From P36-A1 sp049478495 (GTDB taxonomy: Bacteria; Bacillota_I; Bacilli_A; JAJDGJ01), in contig NZ_CP168083.1 in the NCBI RefSeq assembly GCF_049478495.1, forward strand, positions 434,001 to 498,000: a DNA stretch of 64,000 nt. The letters run 5' to 3'. Positions within the stretch are counted from its first letter, which is position 1; each line of letters starts with the position of its first letter. The notes under the pieces were generated by a model that did no database searches, was not told the DNA's origin, and saw only the letters and a program-made list of their open reading frames with translations. The position numbers were made by a program, and so were the translations under genes. Positions 34,948-44,318 of this stretch are shown here, piece by piece.

Positions 34948-37900
34948 ATGATAGATAAGATAAAGAAGAATGTTAGAAGATTCTTAATATCACTAGCTAG
35001 TTTAGCGATAGTGATTAGTGGAGCAACTTCATCAGCTCAAGCATTAACTGGAGTAACAAGTTGCGATGTACCTAGTGATTGGTATTTAACCACAACAGGA
35101 AATGTAGTAAGTAATAGACATGAAGGATATTTAAAGGTTAGTGGACAACCAGTTTTCTGTGTTGATTACTATGCTGAATATCATAGTGGAAAAACAGTAA
35201 CCGCAGGAACACCTGCTGATATTGGATTGAGTGAAGCTAAAGCTAAAAGATTATCGTTAATTGCTTATTATGGAACTAAAGTGGCTGGAAGAACAAGCCA
35301 AGACTGGTATGCAATTACACAAGGATTACTATGGAGAGAAATCCATGATAGAACTGATTTACAATTTGTAACATGTAAAACAGCACCTACATATCAAGAT
35401 CAACAAAGATGTTGGAATGAAATCTTAGCTGACGTTGATCGTTATTATGTAATGCCATCATTTGCTTCAGGAACACATGAAGTAGATATGGATGGGCAAA
35501 TTGAATTAACAGATACCAACGGAGTGTTATCTGATATGGTAGTTGTTAGTTCAGGTAACCTAAATGTTTCAATTAGTGGAAACAAGTTAATCATTAAAGG
35601 AGCTTCTAATGCTTCTGACTTAACAAGTATTACATTAAAGAAAAACATTGCTGCAAGTGAAACAGGAACAACAATTGTTTATACTGCTAGTGATTGTCAA
35701 TCACTTGGAAGCTTTAAGATTGCTGATCCAGTTCGTGTATCATTCAGAGTTAAAACAAATAAATATGGTAACTTTGAATTATTAAAATACAATGATGATA
35801 AGTCAGCAACAATTCCTAATACTAGTTATAGAGTAACAGGTCCTAATGGATTTGATCGTACTGTACAAACAAGTAGTGATGGAAAGATTAAATTAGATCG
35901 TATTCCAGTAGGTGATTATAAATGCGTAGAAGTAAATGCTGCTACAGGTTATTTAATCAATACAACTGAATTTGAATTTACAGTTAAAGTATTAGAAACT
36001 ACAACTATTGATCCAACCAATTTAGAACCAACAGGAAAAATCAATCTAAAGAAGAGCATGGATGTATCAAAAACTGATAACAAAAAAGGTGATGCTGTTA
36101 TCAACGATAATACATATACCTTATATGCTGCTGAAACAATTACTAATGTAGCAGGAACTAAGAAGTTCTATGATAAAGATCAAAAGGTTTCAGCTAAAAA
36201 AACAAATGCATCAGGTGATATTACTTGGGATGATCTTCCATTAGGTAATTATTACATTAAAGAAACTGCAACTAATGATTCATTAGTTTTAAATACTAAT
36301 ACCATTAATGTAGCTATTACTTATCAAGGACAAACAGTATCAAAAGTTATTGTGGATAAAGACACAAGTGATAGAGTCAATATGCAAAAGATTCAAGTAT
36401 TTAAATCAGGAGAAGGTGAAGGTATCTCTGGAGTAGTTAAAGGATTACAAGGAGCAGAATTCACATTCAAATTAAAATCAGAAGTTGATCATGTAGGTTG
36501 GGACAATGCAACTACATATGATGTTGTTACTACTGATGAAAATGGAAAAGCTAATACAAAGTATTTACCATATGGAACATATTTAGTTAAAGAAACAGCT
36601 ACTCCAAAAGATTATGTAACAGCACCAGATTTCACAATCTCAGTTACAAAAGATTACACAGAATATACAGATGTTGAACAAGTAAGAAGAGTTAACGTGA
36701 ATAACGCACCTTTCAAATCACAAGTTAAACTTGTAAAGATTGATAAAGTAACAGGAAAGACTGTTACTTTAAATAGTGCATCATTCAAGATTAAAGATTC
36801 TAAAGGTAATTATGTAGTTCAAAAAGTAGGTGGAGTTAAATATGATACTTTCACTACTAATAGTAAAAACAATATCGTAGTTATTAGAGGTAAAGATGGA
36901 GAAGTTACTTTACCATTAACTTTATTAGCAGGAACATACACTATTGAAGAAGTAGAAACACCTGAAGGATTCTTATCATTAGAAAATCCAGTTAAGTTTA
37001 CTATTACTAATCAATACGATTATGATCTTGATGAAGATGAAGATCCAATGCTTACAGTTAAAGTGGAAAACTTACAACCAACTGGAACAATTGAATTATA
37101 TAAATCTGATAAAGTATCAAAAGAGCCTTTAGAAAATGTTGAATATGAATTAACAGCAACTAAAGATATTATTAGTCCAATCGATGGTAGTATTCTTTAT
37201 AAAAAAGGTGATCTTGTTTCAAAAGATAAAACTAACAAAGAAGGTAGAATCACAATTAAAGATTTACCAATGGGATCATATCAATTAAAAGAAACATTAA
37301 CTTTAGAAGGTTATGTTTTAAGTGAAGAAGTACATGATATTGAATTCACTCAAAAAGATTTAACAACTAAGGTTTATTCGATGGATATTAAAATTACTAA
37401 TATTGCTCCTACTGGAGAAATTCATTTAGTTAAAACTGATAAAGACTCAAATGAGTTATTAAGTGGAGTTCAATATCAATTAACTGCTGCTGAAGATATC
37501 TATTCATTAGATGGAAGAAAGACATTAATTTATAGAAGTGGACAAACAGTATCTAAAGATATTTCTGAAGATGGATTCTACTTAACAAATGAGTTAGGTG
37601 AAATCAATATCGGTGACTTAGCTTTAGGTAAATATCAATTAAAGGAAACTCAAGCTTTAGTAGGTTATGCAACTGATAAGAAAGTATATGATATTGATTT
37701 ATCTTATGATCATAGTGATAAAGTTCTATACACTCAAAGTTTAGAATTAACTAATACTAAAACAAATATTAATATCACTAAAGTAGATGCTACTACTGAA
37801 AAAGAATTACCAGGAGCACACTTAACTGTTTATGATAAAGAAACAAATAAAGTGGTTGATGAATGGACTTCAACAAATGAACCTCATGTAATTAGAGGAT

Positions 37901-38415
37901 TAGAAATCAATAAGACTTATGTATTATGGGAAGACTTAGCACCTATTGGATACGCAACTGCAAGTGATGTTGTATTCACAGTAAATGATATAGGTGAAGT
38001 TCAAAAGATCGTAATGAAAGATGAAATCACTAAAGTAAGTATTTCTAAACAAGATGCAAGTACTGGCAAAGAATTACCAGGAGCAACTTTAATTATCACT
38101 GATAAAGATGGTAATCAAATTGATAAATGGATTTCAACAAATGAAGTACATATGATCTATGGATTACATGTAAATGAAGAATATACTTTAACAGAAATTA
38201 CTGCACCTGAAGGCTACAATAAAGCTGAATCAATTAAGTTTACAATTGGTGATACAGGAGTAGTACAAAAAGTAGTGATGAAAGATACTCATAAACCAGT
38301 CGTAGTTCATACAGGTGATAGTACTAATGTTAAGTTCTATATGTTCTTAATGTTTGCTGCAGGAATTGCTATCGTAGCAGGAAAAGTATACTTCGCTAAA
38401 AAGAAAAAAGATTAG
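34948..38415 (+). CDS. Thioester-domain, multi-Cna-B/SpaA surface adhesin
   Basis: 1155 residues. Signal peptide about 1-32 (ends SSAQA). An N-terminal thioester domain is marked by Cys71 in FCVDYY and Gln125 in TQGLLW; such domains bind host surfaces covalently. About eight SpaA/Cna-B beta domains follow (roughly 270-1113), each ending in (K/T/W)E-x(2,3)-(P/L)xGY-like segments that supply the isopeptide Glu. The last two (about 943-1030 and 1031-1113) are near repeats of each other. The C-terminus has VVVHTGDST, a membrane helix and KKKK: a sortase-type anchor with TGD in place of LPXTG. No sortase is in the window. It would be displayed on the wall of element carriers. Confidence 0.9.
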   Translation: MIDKIKKNVRRFLISLASLAIVISGATSSAQALTGVTSCDVPSDWYLTTTGNVVSNRHEGYLKVSGQPVFCVDYYAEYHSGKTVTAGTPADIGLSEAKAKRLSLIAYYGTKVAGRTSQDWYAITQGLLWREIHDRTDLQFVTCKTAPTYQDQQRCWNEILADVDRYYVMPSFASGTHEVDMDGQIELTDTNGVLSDMVVVSSGNLNVSISGNKLIIKGASNASDLTSITLKKNIAASETGTTIVYTASDCQSLGSFKIADPVRVSFRVKTNKYGNFELLKYNDDKSATIPNTSYRVTGPNGFDRTVQTSSDGKIKLDRIPVGDYKCVEVNAATGYLINTTEFEFTVKVLETTTIDPTNLEPTGKINLKKSMDVSKTDNKKGDAVINDNTYTLYAAETITNVAGTKKFYDKDQKVSAKKTNASGDITWDDLPLGNYYIKETATNDSLVLNTNTINVAITYQGQTVSKVIVDKDTSDRVNMQKIQVFKSGEGEGISGVVKGLQGAEFTFKLKSEVDHVGWDNATTYDVVTTDENGKANTKYLPYGTYLVKETATPKDYVTAPDFTISVTKDYTEYTDVEQVRRVNVNNAPFKSQVKLVKIDKVTGKTVTLNSASFKIKDSKGNYVVQKVGGVKYDTFTTNSKNNIVVIRGKDGEVTLPLTLLAGTYTIEEVETPEGFLSLENPVKFTITNQYDYDLDEDEDPMLTVKVENLQPTGTIELYKSDKVSKEPLENVEYELTATKDIISPIDGSILYKKGDLVSKDKTNKEGRITIKDLPMGSYQLKETLTLEGYVLSEEVHDIEFTQKDLTTKVYSMDIKITNIAPTGEIHLVKTDKDSNELLSGVQYQLTAAEDIYSLDGRKTLIYRSGQTVSKDISEDGFYLTNELGEINIGDLALGKYQLKETQALVGYATDKKVYDIDLSYDHSDKVLYTQSLELTNTKTNINITKVDATTEKELPGAHLTVYDKETNKVVDEWTSTNEPHVIRGLEINKTYVLWEDLAPIGYATASDVVFTVNDIGEVQKIVMKDEITKVSISKQDASTGKELPGATLIITDKDGNQIDKWISTNEVHMIYGLHVNEEYTLTEITAPEGYNKAESIKFTIGDTGVVQKVVMKDTHKPVVVHTGDSTNVKFYMFLMFAAGIAIVAGKVYFAKKKKD

Positions 38416-38428
38416 TGAAAAGGAGTGA

Positions 38429-40183
38429 GTGATATGCCCTAGAGAAGACAAGACTAAACAAGCTTTTGAGATGATAGAACAGGGGGTTAAAGATGTTTAT
38501 ACATCAGACAACTTCCTTAATTACTTACAATCATTATCAAAGTTTCATAATTATTCCTTGAATAATACAATGTTGATATTATGTCAGTATCCAACAGCAT
38601 CATTAGTTGCTGGATTTAATTCATGGAATAAGAATTTTAAAAGACATGTAGTAAAAGGAGCTAAAGCTATTAAGATATTAGCTCCTTATCAAGTTAATGC
38701 TAAAACACAAGTAGAACAAAAAGATGCAAATGGTGAAGTCATAAGGAATGATAAAGGAGATGCTTTAACTGAAGAGAAAGTTTATACAGTGACTAAGTTT
38801 AGAGTAGTTAATGTATTTGATATTTCTCAAACAGATGGACAACCATTACCTGAATTAACTCATGATTTAAAAGGAACATCAGATAGTTCGAGAGCATTAA
38901 TAAAATCAATAGAAGAAGTTTGTGAAATACAAATTGAGTTCAAATCAATTGATGAAGATCAAACACTTAGTGGAGGAGCGAAAGGTTATTATAGCCTTAC
39001 TGAAGATAAGATAGTAATTAACTCAGGACTAGATGATATCCATAAAGCTAAAACCTTAGCACATGAATATGCCCATTCACTATTACATAAAGAATTAAAT
39101 AAACCACAAAGTCAACGAGAGATAGAAGCTGAATCGTTGGCTTTTGTTATTTGTAATCACTTTGGAATTGATACCAGTGAATATAGTTTTGTGTATGTTG
39201 CTACATATGCTGAACAAAACGATCAATTCTTAAAACAGACATTACTTAATATTCAAAGTAATGCTCATGAAATGATTACAAAGTTAGAACCAATTTATGA
39301 AAGGAATATGGATATGAACAATGATAAAGAGTTTAACATTGATCTTAATGATGTGCATTCAACTGATGATAGTTATTTAACACCTGTAGAGCTTGAATAC
39401 ATCTCTAAAGGACTAGTTGAAGATTTAATGAATGATGTCTCAGCGATGCCTGTTTATGATTATCTGAGATCAAAAGATAACGAACCAGAATTGGGTAGAG
39501 AAGTTATTGATAGTGATTTAGGTGCAATTGTGGATAAGTATGCTGATAAACATCCTTTAGCTGCTAACTTATATCATGTTAATGATTACTTTGAAAAAGG
39601 AGTTAAAGAAACAATTTTCCTAAGATGCTATTTAGATATTATGGATCCCAATATGGATAGACCATTTGTTGAAGATAGCATCCAAAGAGAAAACTATTTA
39701 AGATTTAAATCATTTGGTGAAAGTGTACTTAGTGGTGATGCTACTTATATTAAGTTAAAAGCCAATAGTTCATTTATGGATTTGAATATTGATAACCTGG
39801 GAAATGATAGGTTTGCAATGTCTCATTACTATGAAGTAAATGGAGATATGATGGCAGATCCTGATATGGAGATTACATTTGATACGGAGAATCAATTAAT
39901 ATATGGTCAAACATTTCAACAGGACAATATGAACATGTATCAAGATATTAATTCTAATCCAGAAGTAGCAGATGACTTAAATAAATTCCTTAATGGATGG
40001 TTAAAGAATATTAAAGAAAACAATTATAAAATAGCTGAAATAAAAGGAGATGACTTCTCAATAACCTTTGATAAAAAAGGTAATGTAATTGAAGCTGAAG
40101 GTAATCAAGAAATGATTAATAAAAATAAGTTTGTTCAATTTAACATAGAACAAAAATCACAGGGAAAAGGACAGGTAAGATAA
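38429..40183 (+). CDS. ArdC-like protein with ImmA/IrrE-type metallopeptidase and C-terminal extension
   Basis: 584 residues. An ArdC N-terminal ssDNA-binding-like domain (TSDNFLNYLQSLSKFHNYSLNN, then GAKAIKILAPY) is followed by a zincin with H212-E-Y-A-H216 and a downstream Glu (EAESLAFVI). After residue 300 comes an uncharacterised region with HYYEVNGDMMADPDMEITFD (DUF6908-like). ArdC proteins protect incoming DNA during conjugation. The start is odd: GTG at 38429 lies only 3 bases from AGGAG, while an ATG at the ideal distance (38434) hits a stop after two codons. Removing one T there would restore an ATG start in frame. Confidence 0.8.
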   Translation: MICPREDKTKQAFEMIEQGVKDVYTSDNFLNYLQSLSKFHNYSLNNTMLILCQYPTASLVAGFNSWNKNFKRHVVKGAKAIKILAPYQVNAKTQVEQKDANGEVIRNDKGDALTEEKVYTVTKFRVVNVFDISQTDGQPLPELTHDLKGTSDSSRALIKSIEEVCEIQIEFKSIDEDQTLSGGAKGYYSLTEDKIVINSGLDDIHKAKTLAHEYAHSLLHKELNKPQSQREIEAESLAFVICNHFGIDTSEYSFVYVATYAEQNDQFLKQTLLNIQSNAHEMITKLEPIYERNMDMNNDKEFNIDLNDVHSTDDSYLTPVELEYISKGLVEDLMNDVSAMPVYDYLRSKDNEPELGREVIDSDLGAIVDKYADKHPLAANLYHVNDYFEKGVKETIFLRCYLDIMDPNMDRPFVEDSIQRENYLRFKSFGESVLSGDATYIKLKANSSFMDLNIDNLGNDRFAMSHYYEVNGDMMADPDMEITFDTENQLIYGQTFQQDNMNMYQDINSNPEVADDLNKFLNGWLKNIKENNYKIAEIKGDDFSITFDKKGNVIEAEGNQEMINKNKFVQFNIEQKSQGKGQVR

Positions 40184-40184
40184 A

Positions 40185-40655
40185 ATGAATCCAGAAACAA
40201 TTTTAGAACAACACAAAGATGTGTTAATAGATGTTTACAATAATATTGTTAAATATAGAAATGCTTTTAATAAGTATATGGAAAAGTTAGATGACATGTT
40301 TGAGAAAATGGAAAAAGTTGATAACGGTGATAACTGTATTATCTCAATGAGAGATTTTGAATCACTAAGAAATGTTAAACAACCAAAGAATATATTGTTA
40401 GATAAATTTGCTGAATATGATGTCATGACATTGAATATAATTCTATCAGTATTTGAAGGAGGACGTGATCCTCATGACAACAGTGATGAACCACTTGTTG
40501 TTGAATATCACTTTTTTAAAAACAAATGGGACCTATTAGACGTAATAACAAATATGAATTATAGAGATTTTGAATTACAGTATTCTGTAGGATTAGCAAG
40601 AATAGGGTTTATTACTGGAACAGAATTGGAAACATCTTCAGAACATGTATGTTAA
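40185..40655 (+). CDS. Hypothetical protein of the element
   Basis: 156 residues, soluble and helical, with no recognised domain. It starts one base after the ArdC-like gene, with AGGTAAGATAA before the ATG, and overlaps the primase-like gene by 11 bases. It is clearly part of the accessory operon that runs through the DUF3846 gene. Confidence 0.6.
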   Translation: MNPETILEQHKDVLIDVYNNIVKYRNAFNKYMEKLDDMFEKMEKVDNGDNCIISMRDFESLRNVKQPKNILLDKFAEYDVMTLNIILSVFEGGRDPHDNSDEPLVVEYHFFKNKWDLLDVITNMNYRDFELQYSVGLARIGFITGTELETSSEHVC

Positions 40656-41580
40656 TAAAGAAGAGATCAGTCGTGCAAAATCGATTGACCTTTTAACTTA
40701 TTTAATGACTTATGAACTTGATAATCTTGTTAAAATATCTAGAGGAAATTATTGTACTGTTGATCATGACAGTTTAAAGATATCTAATGGTAAGTGGCAT
40801 TGGTTTTCTAGACAAATTGGAGGAACAAATGTAATCAGTTATTTAACGAATGTATATGGCTATTCATTCCCTGAAGCAGTTAAGAAAATCAATGGAAACT
40901 TGAATGCAAAAGAACCAGTACAAACTAAGCAGGAGTATACAAAAAGGAAGTATTTCCAACTTCCTGAAAAAGCAGATAAACCATTAGCTGCAATAGAATA
41001 TTTAAGAAAAAGATGTATTGATGATTCTTTAATTGCTTATTGTCTATATGATGGAATTCTTTATGAAGAAAAGAATCATCATAATGTAGTCTTCTTAGGA
41101 AAAGATCCTGAAGGTAATGTTAAATATGCTTGTATGAGAGGAACAACTGAAAAGAAGTTTCATGGAGAAGTATCTTGTAGTAATAAGAACTTCTCTTTTT
41201 CGTTGGGATTAAATAATTCAAATGATGTATTACATGTTTTTGAAAGTCCTATTGATTTGCTATCATATGGTACATTACTTAAACATAAGAAACATGAATG
41301 GAATAAACAAAATTACTTATCGTTAGGTGGTGTTTATGATTCAAATAAGGATACCAATCCAATAGCTTTGGAGACATTCTTAAACAATCATAAAAACATT
41401 AAGAATATAATTCTTCATCTTGATAATGATCATGCAGGACGAGCTGCAACAGAACTTATCAAAAGAGTATATTCAAATAAATATAACGTATTAGATAGAC
41501 CACCTACGAGTGGTAAAGATGTAAATGAATATTTAGTTAAATATATGAATAAAGAAAGAGGTGACAACAATGCCAGATGA
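40645..41580 (+). CDS. DUF3991/TOPRIM domain protein (primase-like)
   Basis: 311 residues. The N-terminal half (SRGNYCTVDHDSLKISNGKWHWFSRQIGGT, GYSFPEAVKKI) is the DUF3991-associated zinc-ribbon-like region of LtrC/primase relatives. The C-terminal TOPRIM fold has FESPIDLLSYGTL, with the acidic Glu, and LHLDNDHAGRAATELI with the D-x-D pair. Such proteins probably act in DNA processing during element replication or transfer. It is coupled to both neighbours. Confidence 0.85.
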   Translation: MYVNKEEISRAKSIDLLTYLMTYELDNLVKISRGNYCTVDHDSLKISNGKWHWFSRQIGGTNVISYLTNVYGYSFPEAVKKINGNLNAKEPVQTKQEYTKRKYFQLPEKADKPLAAIEYLRKRCIDDSLIAYCLYDGILYEEKNHHNVVFLGKDPEGNVKYACMRGTTEKKFHGEVSCSNKNFSFSLGLNNSNDVLHVFESPIDLLSYGTLLKHKKHEWNKQNYLSLGGVYDSNKDTNPIALETFLNNHKNIKNIILHLDNDHAGRAATELIKRVYSNKYNVLDRPPTSGKDVNEYLVKYMNKERGDNNAR

Positions 41581-42448
41581 TTTTGTATTAGCTTATAAGA
41601 TAAATGATGTTAAAAATATAGAAGATCCTATAGCTATTAAAAGAGATATCTTAAACATAGCTAGTTTTATCAATGACCAAACGACAGATAGATTTATGTT
41701 CATTGATTCATTAGATCGAAATCTATTTACAACAATGGGATGTTTCTTGGATAGGTTTTCTCCTGATGGAGTAGATATGAGACCTGAATTAATAATGGCC
41801 TTAAATGGAATGCAAACAGGAGAGATTGAACCTGAGGAAGTAGAGTATGTAAATCTAAATGCAGATGGTGTTCAAAAGCAGTATATTGTTACAGTTGAAG
41901 AAACACTATCAAGAGAAGTTAAGGTTATCGCAAGTAGCCCAGAAGAGGCTAGAGATATTGTTGAAGGTCAATATGCAGAAGAGGAAATCGTATTATCTGC
42001 TGATGACTTTTCAGGTGTTGATTATTCAATAGAAGAAGTTCCAGAAAGGATCAATGTATTAATCATTGAACCAAGAAGAAAACCATATCAATCATCAATC
42101 AACAACAACCTGGAAAGTATGCAAAATATTGTTGATGGACATATTGAAAGAGCATATCCTTTTGAAGATTACAAAGTAGCTGTTGTAGTAAATGAAGAAG
42201 GTATTCCATTACAACTTGAACCCAATAGAGGAATCAAAGATGCCAATGGGAAACTACAAAACATCTTCTTTGGTAACATGATTATTTGTGGAATAGATGA
42301 ACATCATGAATGTTGTTCATTAAATGAAGAACAGCTTACTCACTATAAAAAGGTGTTTGAAAATCCACATACATTCTTTAGGAATGATCAAGGCCAAGTT
42401 GATTTCAGAGAAGTTAAACATCCGAATAAAGGTCATGAAGGAAGGTAG
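41570..42448 (+). CDS. DUF3846 / DpnD-PcfM-like accessory protein
   Basis: 292 residues. An N-terminal helical region (about 1-85) is followed by a DpnD-PcfM-like beta segment (QYIVTVEETLSREVKVIAS, about 100-155) and a C-terminal DUF3846 domain (RINVLIIEPRRKPYQSSINN, about 160 on, with GHIERAYPF). Both domains are common in conjugative elements of gut Firmicutes and have no proven function. I take the ATG at 41570, 6 bases after GAGGTG; an in-frame GTG at 41561 is part of that site. Confidence 0.75.
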   Translation: MPDDFVLAYKINDVKNIEDPIAIKRDILNIASFINDQTTDRFMFIDSLDRNLFTTMGCFLDRFSPDGVDMRPELIMALNGMQTGEIEPEEVEYVNLNADGVQKQYIVTVEETLSREVKVIASSPEEARDIVEGQYAEEEIVLSADDFSGVDYSIEEVPERINVLIIEPRRKPYQSSINNNLESMQNIVDGHIERAYPFEDYKVAVVVNEEGIPLQLEPNRGIKDANGKLQNIFFGNMIICGIDEHHECCSLNEEQLTHYKKVFENPHTFFRNDQGQVDFREVKHPNKGHEGR

Positions 42449-42464
42449 ACTATACCTTTCTTTC

Positions 42465-42530
42465 ATAGCAAGCATTGATTTATGACGGCATCATAAATCG
42501 CTTGTTAGGGATGCTCCCTAATACCCTGTA
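42465..42530 (+). other. Candidate origin of transfer (oriT): tandem stem-loops
   Basis: A long imperfect hairpin GCAAGC-att-GATTTATGA-cggca-TCATAAATC-GCTTGT (42468-42505) is followed at once by TTAGGGA-tgc-TCCCTAA (42505-42521) and then TACCCTG. A large inverted repeat plus a GC-boxed small hairpin in a non-coding gap upstream of mobC/relaxase genes is the layout expected of oriT. The LRR gene now separates it from mobC by 1.8 kb. Function not demonstrated. Confidence 0.5.
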
Positions 42531-42657
42531 TTTTCATCGATTCTATCGAAACAATTTTGGATTTATTGACTATATTTATATACTTTAAAATTTCAAAAAA
42601 GTATAATAAAGATATAAAAGAAAAACATTTTAATCTTGAAAGAGGGAGGATAGAACA

Positions 42658-44226
42658 ATGAAGATAAAGAAGATCATATCTTATCTATTAGTTATAACTA
42701 TGTGTTTTGCAATACCAATCTTTACTGGTGGTGTAAAAGAAGTAAGTGCATCAACTGGTGACATGTTTTTTGATAATGATAACTATCTTAAATATCAAAT
42801 AATAGAGGATAATGAGGAATCAAAAACTGTGGCAGTTGTTGGCTACGGAAATTTGGGTGATTCTGGTGAGTTAGAAATACCATCTAAAGTAAAAAAATAT
42901 AATCCTGAATCCTTTGATGATTACACTGAATACACTGTGACAAGTATAGGTGAATCTGCGTTTGAAAATTGTTCAATTTTAAAAAGTGTTACAATTCCAG
43001 ATACAGTACAAAGTATAGAATCGAAAGCTTTTAGTGCGTGGAACGCGGAAAATGAATCAAATCTTGCAAGTGTAACATTTGGTGAGAATAGTCAACTTAA
43101 AACTATAGAATCAATGGCTTTTGGTTGTTGTAAAAAATTAACAAGCTTTACCATCCCTGATTCAGTAACAAGAATTGATTCAAATTTTTGTATGGGGTGT
43201 TGTAATCTAACGAATGTAAAAATGCATTCATCAAAGCTTGAAGCTATCGAATACAATCACCTTTTAGGAACTGCTCCTCTTTGTTTTACAATTCATTCTA
43301 ATAGAAAAGGATATTCAATCCCAACCACCTCTGAAGTTTTAGGATTTTCAGGATGTGAAGGAACGTTTATATTTACTGATATGAATGAAGAATTTGTTTC
43401 TAATGGGATAAAATATAGAGTAGTCGATCCTGGTAATAGTGGTGTTATGATTATTTCGGGAGATACTAAGTATAGTGGTGATTTAATAATTCCAGAAACT
43501 GTAAAGCATACTATTACTGAAACTAAAACTAGAACATATAAAGTAATTGGTATAGGTGAAAAAACATTTTATGAGTGTAATGAATTAGACAGTCTTACAA
43601 TCCCCGATTCAATTACAAGTATAGGAAAAGATGCTTTTGCTGGTAGTTCAATAGTTTTAATAAAAATGAGCTATACAAAATTAAGTTTAATGGTTTCTTC
43701 TACTGGATTAGTAGTCAATTCAACAAAAACAGGATATAAAGTTTTGGCCATTAATAACTTTAGTTGGTTTATTGGAAAGTTTGATTTTCCTGATAAGGTC
43801 TCTATTGAAGATTTAGATGATAATAAAAATTATCCAATTTCTTTTCCGGGTTCTAATGTCTCAGATACGTCAGTTGTATATCAAAAAGGTTCTAACAGTG
43901 CATTCGTAGTTAAAGGAGAAGGAAGTTTAGATAAGTTCACAGGAGTATACTTTGATGATATTCTTGTCAGTGATAGAAATTATACACTTAAAGAAGGATC
44001 AACAATCATTACATTTAAACCCGAGTTTATGAAAACATTAAAAACTGGTGACCATACGATTAAAATGGTATGGACTGATGGAACAGCGACTACAACAATT
44101 AAGGTCATTGATAAAGACACAGTTCAAACAGGAGATACAACAGATATTGCATCAATCGTATCATTAATGTTGATAAGTATGGCAGGTATGTACTTGTCAC
44201 TAAGAAATAGAAAACTAAATAATTAG
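42658..44226 (+). CDS. BspA-type leucine-rich-repeat surface protein
   Basis: 522 residues. Signal peptide about 1-31 (ends VSA). Several LRR_5/BspA repeats follow, for example VTSIGESAFENCSILKSVTIPD, KTIESMAFGCCKKLTSFTIPDSV and IGIGEKTFYECNELDSLTIPDSI. A beta-rich domain (about 395-490) comes next, and a C-terminal VQTGDTTD, one membrane helix and a short basic end (RNRK). It shares the TGD-type anchor with the adhesin at 34948. Such proteins often bind host surfaces. It lies alone between the candidate oriT and mobC, so it looks like inserted cargo. Confidence 0.85.
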   Translation: MKIKKIISYLLVITMCFAIPIFTGGVKEVSASTGDMFFDNDNYLKYQIIEDNEESKTVAVVGYGNLGDSGELEIPSKVKKYNPESFDDYTEYTVTSIGESAFENCSILKSVTIPDTVQSIESKAFSAWNAENESNLASVTFGENSQLKTIESMAFGCCKKLTSFTIPDSVTRIDSNFCMGCCNLTNVKMHSSKLEAIEYNHLLGTAPLCFTIHSNRKGYSIPTTSEVLGFSGCEGTFIFTDMNEEFVSNGIKYRVVDPGNSGVMIISGDTKYSGDLIIPETVKHTITETKTRTYKVIGIGEKTFYECNELDSLTIPDSITSIGKDAFAGSSIVLIKMSYTKLSLMVSSTGLVVNSTKTGYKVLAINNFSWFIGKFDFPDKVSIEDLDDNKNYPISFPGSNVSDTSVVYQKGSNSAFVVKGEGSLDKFTGVYFDDILVSDRNYTLKEGSTIITFKPEFMKTLKTGDHTIKMVWTDGTATTTIKVIDKDTVQTGDTTDIASIVSLMLISMAGMYLSLRNRKLNN

Positions 44227-44228
44227 CT

Positions 44229-44259
44229 AAAAGGTGTCTTCATAATAGAAGGCACTTTT
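44229..44259 (+). terminator. Intrinsic terminator after the LRR gene
   Basis: AAAA(G)GTGTCTTC-6nt-GAAGGCACTTTT. The T-run is short. Confidence 0.65.
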
Positions 44260-44278
44260 CATTTAATAACAATATTCT

Positions 44279-44302
44279 AAAGTACACTTGTTGTACTTTT
44301 TT
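44279..44302 (+). terminator. Terminator-like hairpin before mobC
   Basis: AAAGTACA-cttgt-TGTACTTTTTT, ending 16 bases before the mobC ATG. It could attenuate the transfer operon. Confidence 0.7.
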
Positions 44303-44318
44303 ATTTTGGAGGCGATAT

